Shown: positions 6,293 through 9,161 of the stretch, piece after piece
How positions within the stretch are numbered: the first letter of the stretch is position 1
Layout of the letters: each line of letters begins with the position of its first letter
Translations under genes and position numbers: made by a program
NCBI GenBank assembly: GCA_046153015.1
Contig: JBJXGF010000053.1
Span: forward strand, 1-9,161
Direction: 5' to 3'
Length of the DNA: 9,161 nt
Source of the DNA: JBJXGF01 sp046153015
GTDB lineage: Bacteria; Actinomycetota; Acidimicrobiia; Acidimicrobiales; CAIXPF01
The notes under the pieces: generated by a model
What the model saw: the letters and a program-made list of their open reading frames with translations, nothing else
Databases searched by the model: none
What the model was told of the DNA's origin: nothing

Positions 6293-7105
6293 GTGCGCAT
6301 CACGACCATCGACCACCTCATCGTGCCGGTGGCGGACCTGGCCGCCGCGGCGGCGCCGTTCGAGCGCCTCGGCCTCAACCTCACGCCGCCCATGCACCAT
6401 GCCGGGGCGGGCACCTCCAACCGGGTCTTCTTCGTGGGCAACGAGGCCACCGAGTTCTACGTGGAGCTGCTCGCCGGCGGCGGCGAACGGGGCGAGGTCC
6501 GGCTCATGCTGCAGGTCGACTCGGCCGACGCCGCCGCCGAGGCGCTGGCCGAGGCCGGCATCCGCTGCGACCGTCGCGAGGTCTACCGGGACGACAGCTC
6601 GCTGATCGGCAGCGTGGTCAACCCCCGCACCCGGGCCGCCGGCTGCGGGGTCGGCCTCATCGAGTACGACGCCGACCGCCTCGAGCGGGTCGCCGGCCAC
6701 CGCGCCGCCGGCCGCTTCGAGCACGAGCTCGAGCTGCGCCGCCTCGACCACCTGGCCGTGATCACCGCCGACCTCGACGCCACCGCCCGGTTCTGGGCCG
6801 AGGTGCTGGGCGTGCCCGTGGCCGGGGAGGTGACCGGGCGGGGCATGGTGATCCGCCAGCTCCGCATCGGCGACGCGGTGCTCGAGCTCGTCGGCGCCGA
6901 CCGGCCGCCCGGGCTCGTGCCGATGGCCGCGTTCGAGGTGGCCGACCTCGACGCCGCGGCGGCGCACGTGCGGGCCAGGGGCGTGGCGATCGAGGACCCC
7001 GCCCCCAGCGTGCTCCCCGCCAGCCGCGTGGCCCGCTGCTCGCCCGACGGCCGCTTCACCCTGCAGCTCATCGAGTGGGGTCCCGGGATACGGTCGGGGC
7101 CGTGA
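6293..7105 (+). CDS. Two-domain VOC (glyoxalase/bleomycin-resistance fold) protein
   Basis: This 270-residue protein has two vicinal-oxygen-chelate domains in tandem. Family members are lyases, epimerases, dioxygenases or drug-binding proteins that use a divalent metal. The first domain starts TIDHLIVPVADL and supplies His8, Glu58 (FYVELL) and Glu124 (LIEY). The second starts RLDHLAVITADLDATARFW and supplies His153, Glu198 (LELVG) and Glu261 (LIEW). Both sets match the His/Glu/Glu metal ligands of the family, so both domains may bind metal. The first domain also has HHAGAGTSNRVFF, reminiscent of the methylmalonyl-CoA epimerase/glyoxalase-like branch. The GTG at 6293 is preferred because the fold starts there, a TANNNT box lies six bases upstream, and the longer open frame to the left is antisense to the neighbouring gene. 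It is divergent from the membrane-protein gene at 6175. The substrate cannot be predicted. Confidence 0.83.
   Translation: MRITTIDHLIVPVADLAAAAAPFERLGLNLTPPMHHAGAGTSNRVFFVGNEATEFYVELLAGGGERGEVRLMLQVDSADAAAEALAEAGIRCDRREVYRDDSSLIGSVVNPRTRAAGCGVGLIEYDADRLERVAGHRAAGRFEHELELRRLDHLAVITADLDATARFWAEVLGVPVAGEVTGRGMVIRQLRIGDAVLELVGADRPPGLVPMAAFEVADLDAAAAHVRARGVAIEDPAPSVLPASRVARCSPDGRFTLQLIEWGPGIRSGP
7089..7101 (+). promoter_or_regulatory. Putative leaderless -10 element (TACGGT) inside the VOC gene end
   Basis: TACGGT at 7089-7094 fits TANNNT and lies seven bases before the GTG at 7102. It lies within the last codons of the VOC gene, so it could give the downstream gene its own transcript even though the two genes overlap. 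The same spacing is seen before vapB. Confidence 0.42.
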
Positions 7106-7686
7106 TGGTCTCGGACCTGCGCCACTTCCTCGACATGCCCGACGACGCGCCGGCCCCGGCCCGACGACTCGCCGCCCAGCTGGCCATGATCGTGCGGGCC
7201 GCGACCGCGGGCGACACCGGCGCCGGCTGGGTCAGCGCGCTCCCCTGCCCCCGCCGACCCGGCCGCCGGCCCTGCATCGGGCACATCGCCCTGAACCGGA
7301 CCGACATCCCCGCCTCGATCCGCTGGCAGTGCACCCACTGCGGCGACGAGGGCATCGTCAGCGGTTGGCTGAGCTCGGCCTACGACCTCCGCCAGCTCCG
7401 CGCCCAACCGGTGGTGGAGAAGACGCACCACGTGGTGATCTCCCCCGAGACCGCCGCCGCGCTGCGCTCGCTCCTCGTGCTCGACCTACCCGGCGAACGG
7501 CTCGTCTGGCGGGCGCGCATCACCGGCGGCCACATCCTGCTCACTGCCACCGCCGCCGAGTTCGAAGACCTCCTCGGCTACATCGCCGCCGAGGCCAACC
7601 ACGAACCCAACAAGCGCCGCCAGAAGCAGCTCGACGCCGCGTTCCACGCGCTCCTCGCCGCCACCCAAGACCTCCCCGACGACTAG
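7102..7686 (+). CDS. Uncharacterised protein with a Cys/His zinc-binding-like cluster
   Basis: I do not recognise a named family for this 194-residue protein. Counting from GTG 7102, the central region carries Cys49, Cys58, His61, then Cys77-x2-Cys80 in RWQCTHCGDEG, a zinc-ribbon-like knuckle. The Cys-x2-Cys followed by Gly-Asp-Glu-Gly and SGWLSSAYDLR looks conserved rather than random. The C-terminal half (about 105-194) starts with VVISPETAAALRSLLVLD and appears as an alpha/beta domain ending in a charged helix with NKRRQKQLDAAFHALL. There is no signal peptide or membrane segment, so it is probably cytoplasmic. The start is either GTG 7102 (leaderless, TANNNT seven bases upstream, four-base overlap with the VOC stop) or ATG 7105 (one-base overlap). 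The overlap suggests coupling to the VOC gene, but a shared function is not evident. Confidence 0.7.
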   Translation: MMVSDLRHFLDMPDDAPAPARRLAAQLAMIVRAATAGDTGAGWVSALPCPRRPGRRPCIGHIALNRTDIPASIRWQCTHCGDEGIVSGWLSSAYDLRQLRAQPVVEKTHHVVISPETAAALRSLLVLDLPGERLVWRARITGGHILLTATAAEFEDLLGYIAAEANHEPNKRRQKQLDAAFHALLAATQDLPDD

Positions 7687-7735
7687 CAGCACCAGCGGCC
7701 CCGCGTGACAGCGGTGTGACGATTCGTGTTGCGGC

Positions 7736-7764
7736 TGTACCGGTTTCGGCGTCTCACGCGTCTA
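7736..7764 (+). promoter_or_regulatory. Putative ECF-type promoter of the sigma factor gene
   Basis: TGTACC at 7736-7741 and CGTCTA at 7759-7764 are 17 bases apart. CGTC-type -10 elements are typical of ECF sigma factor targets, and ECF operons are usually self-regulated. CGTCTA lies seven bases before the ATG at 7772, so this transcript may also be leaderless. A second CGTCT at 7750-7754 repeats the element nine bases earlier. The -35 assignment is weak. Confidence 0.38.
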
Positions 7765-7771
7765 GGCCGAC

Positions 7772-8222
7772 ATGAACGCCGATACCGCGAACCGAGCGGC
7801 AGGGGTCGTGCCGTGTGACGACGCCACGATCGCGGCCGCGCTGATCGCGGTGCAGCACCACCGGGTCAGCGACCTGTTTCGCGCCGAGTATCCCAGCCTG
7901 GTGGGACCCCGACCGGGCGGCGCCCTACCTCCGGATCAGCGTGCTCAATCTCAGCCGCGGGGTGCTGCGACGGTGGCGCCGGGAGCGCAACCATCGCCCT
8001 GAGCCGCCGGCCGCGGTCGAGTTCACGCCGGCGGACCCGATGATGCTGGCCGCCATCCACCGGCTCCCCGTCCGCCAACGCGACTGCGTGCTGCTGCGCT
8101 TCTACGTGGAGCTGTCCGCCCTCGACATCGCACGAACCCTGGGCCTCGCGCCCGGCACGGTGAAGAACCACCTTCACCGAGCGCTCACCACCCTCTCGTC
8201 CACCTTGGAGCCACAGCCATGA
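7772..8222 (+). pseudogene. ECF sigma factor gene broken by an internal deletion
   Basis: The gene starts as a normal ECF (SigE-like) sigma factor. From ATG 7772 the first 44 residues end in DLFRAEYPSLV, the opening of region 2. Directly after, at 7902, coding continues in another frame with WDPDRAAPYLRISVLNLSRG, which is the end of region 2. It then runs through an intact region 4 (LPVRQRDCVLLRFY, and the helix-turn-helix ALDIARTLGLAPGTVKNHL) to a stop at 8222. Roughly 30-40 codons covering core-binding and promoter-melting region 2.1-2.4 are missing, and the junction is out of frame. Without a frameshift, translation from 7772 would stop at 8002. A GTG at 7941 could yield a 93-residue protein containing region 4 only. 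A one-base sequencing error cannot explain the loss, so it is a true deletion or a misassembly. The stop overlaps the next start (ATGA), the usual coupling of such genes with their membrane partner. Confidence 0.72.
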
Positions 8223-9161
8223 ACCCGCTCGAGGACCGCATTCGCGCCGCGCTCGCCGACGCCGGCCGGCGCAGCGACCCGCCGCCCGCGCTGCTCACGA
8301 GGAGCGTCGAACTGGCCCACCAGAGGCGTCGCCGCCGGAGCGCCATCGGCGGGGCGGCCGCCGGGTCGGTCGTCGTCGCCGTCGCCGCCCTCCTGGCCTG
8401 GCCCCGGGACCACGGCCGATCGATCCACGCGTTCCCAACCGACGTGGTTCCGGTCACGCAGCCCGCCATCACCGTCGCGTCCGCACCCGCCACGAGCGAC
8501 CCGGACGCGCCGAACGCGCCGACGGCGCCGTCTCCCGTCGGCGCTGCGAACGCGCTGGCCGCCCGCCACGACGGCGAGCTGATCGAGATCGACCCGGCGG
8601 CTAACACCGAGACGCGCTGGGGGACGCTGTCGTTCCGGCCCGACACCCCGGAGCTGGCGCTCGGAGCAGACCGCCGGACGGTCTACGTCGGTCGTCTCGC
8701 CGGCGCCGAGACGGGCGTGATGAACGTCGTGCGGGTCACCCCGGACAGCGTCGAGACGGTGATCGCCGAGGGGGCCACGGCGTTCGCCTTGAGCCCCGAC
8801 GGCGGGCGCATCGCCCTCGCCCTCCCCCTCACCGCCGGCCCGGACGGAAGGGCGGTCGCGCCGGCGGCGATCGTCGAACGCAACCTCGCCACGGGCGGCG
8901 AACGAACGTGGGAGCACCGCGGCTACGCGCAGGAACGCATCCCTGCCCTGGCGTACTCGCCGGACGGCGCAAAGCTGGCGTACGTCGCGTCCTTCGAGTC
9001 CGGCAACGTGCGCTTCTTCGCCCTCGACGACGAGCCGCCTGCCCAGCCGCTGACCCTGCAGACGGGCGAAGCGAGCGACGTCCACGACGTCGGCTGGGCC
9101 GCCGACAACGCGCTCATGATCGTGAACCGCTGCTGCGGCGTGGAGAGCACCCGCGGGGCGG
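8219..9161 (+). CDS. Sigma-linked membrane protein with outer beta-propeller (partial)
   Basis: This gene is incomplete; 314 codons are present and the frame is open to the window edge. It starts at ATG 8219, overlapping the sigma factor stop by four bases, so it was built to be translated together with it. The protein has a cytoplasmic segment of about 40 residues, an Arg-rich run at 36-40, a membrane helix at about 41-61, a Pro/Ala/Thr-rich linker (about 72-108), and then an outer domain with WD40/TolB-type repeats: LSPDGGRIALA, YSPDGAKLAYVA and related strands. A Cys-Cys pair lies near the visible end. Position and topology suggest a sensor that holds or controls the ECF sigma factor, but the classical zinc anti-sigma motif (His-x3-Cys-x2-Cys) is absent from the cytoplasmic segment. 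With its sigma factor damaged, this protein may be an orphan. Confidence 0.78.
   Translation, partial: MNPLEDRIRAALADAGRRSDPPPALLTRSVELAHQRRRRRSAIGGAAAGSVVVAVAALLAWPRDHGRSIHAFPTDVVPVTQPAITVASAPATSDPDAPNAPTAPSPVGAANALAARHDGELIEIDPAANTETRWGTLSFRPDTPELALGADRRTVYVGRLAGAETGVMNVVRVTPDSVETVIAEGATAFALSPDGGRIALALPLTAGPDGRAVAPAAIVERNLATGGERTWEHRGYAQERIPALAYSPDGAKLAYVASFESGNVRFFALDDEPPAQPLTLQTGEASDVHDVGWAADNALMIVNRCCGVESTRGA

Noticed and set aside
7715..7754. TGTGACG paired with CGTCT as an alternative sigma-gene promoter
   Set aside because: The spacing is close to 30 bases, far from the usual 16-18; TGTACC with CGTCTA at 17 bases fits better.
7772..8002. Independent 76-residue gene in the first frame of the sigma locus
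   Set aside because: After residue 44 it loses all family resemblance and becomes Pro/Gln/Arg-rich, as expected from out-of-frame reading after a deletion.
1..9161. CRISPR array, tRNA, rRNA, insertion sequence or phage genes
   Set aside because: I saw no regularly spaced direct repeats, cloverleaf-like segments, transposase or integrase motifs, or phage structural proteins on either strand.

Overview
This window is GC-rich (roughly 70% by eye), has strong third-position G/C bias, and carries genes on both strands. The gene families (a mycobacterial-type VapBC pair, a multi-pass GGDEF-EAL protein, an ECF sigma factor with a membrane-anchored partner, two-domain VOC proteins) and several apparently leaderless starts preceded by a TANNNT box point to an actinobacterium. 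Class Acidimicrobiia is my best guess, from general resemblance only. The window looks like ordinary chromosomal accessory sequence. I see no rRNA, tRNA, CRISPR array, transposase or phage gene.

Left part (1-3305, plus strand). A terminator-like hairpin is followed by a vapB-vapC toxin-antitoxin pair with overlapping genes. A 212-base gap then holds what looks like the decayed 3' end of a mazF-like toxin gene on the opposite strand. Next is a 780-residue membrane protein with GGDEF and EAL domains. Both active sites and the GGDEF inhibitory site are intact, so it may both make and degrade cyclic di-GMP.

Middle part (3271-6175, minus strand). Three genes read leftward. From right to left they are a membrane-anchored protein with a WD40/TolB-like repeat, a secreted SMP-30/NHL-type beta-propeller, and a GNAT-fold protein resembling acyl-homoserine-lactone synthases. 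The last one overlaps the 3' end of the GGDEF-EAL gene tail to tail by 35 bases.

Right part (6293-9161, plus strand). A two-domain VOC (glyoxalase-fold) protein with both metal triads intact is followed, at an overlapping start, by an uncharacterised Cys/His-cluster protein. Then comes an ECF sigma factor gene that has lost its promoter-melting region through an internal, out-of-frame deletion. Its partner gene overlaps it by four bases, runs off the window, and encodes a single-pass membrane protein with an outer beta-propeller.

The window has no obvious single pathway. Its themes are signalling and the cell envelope: cyclic di-GMP, a possible acyl-transfer signal synthase, an ECF sigma/membrane-sensor pair, and three extracytoplasmic propeller-type proteins. 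The most notable points are the broken sigma factor beside an intact partner, the diverged autoinducer-synthase-like gene, and the repeated leaderless start signature. I did not find a clearly new multi-gene system.
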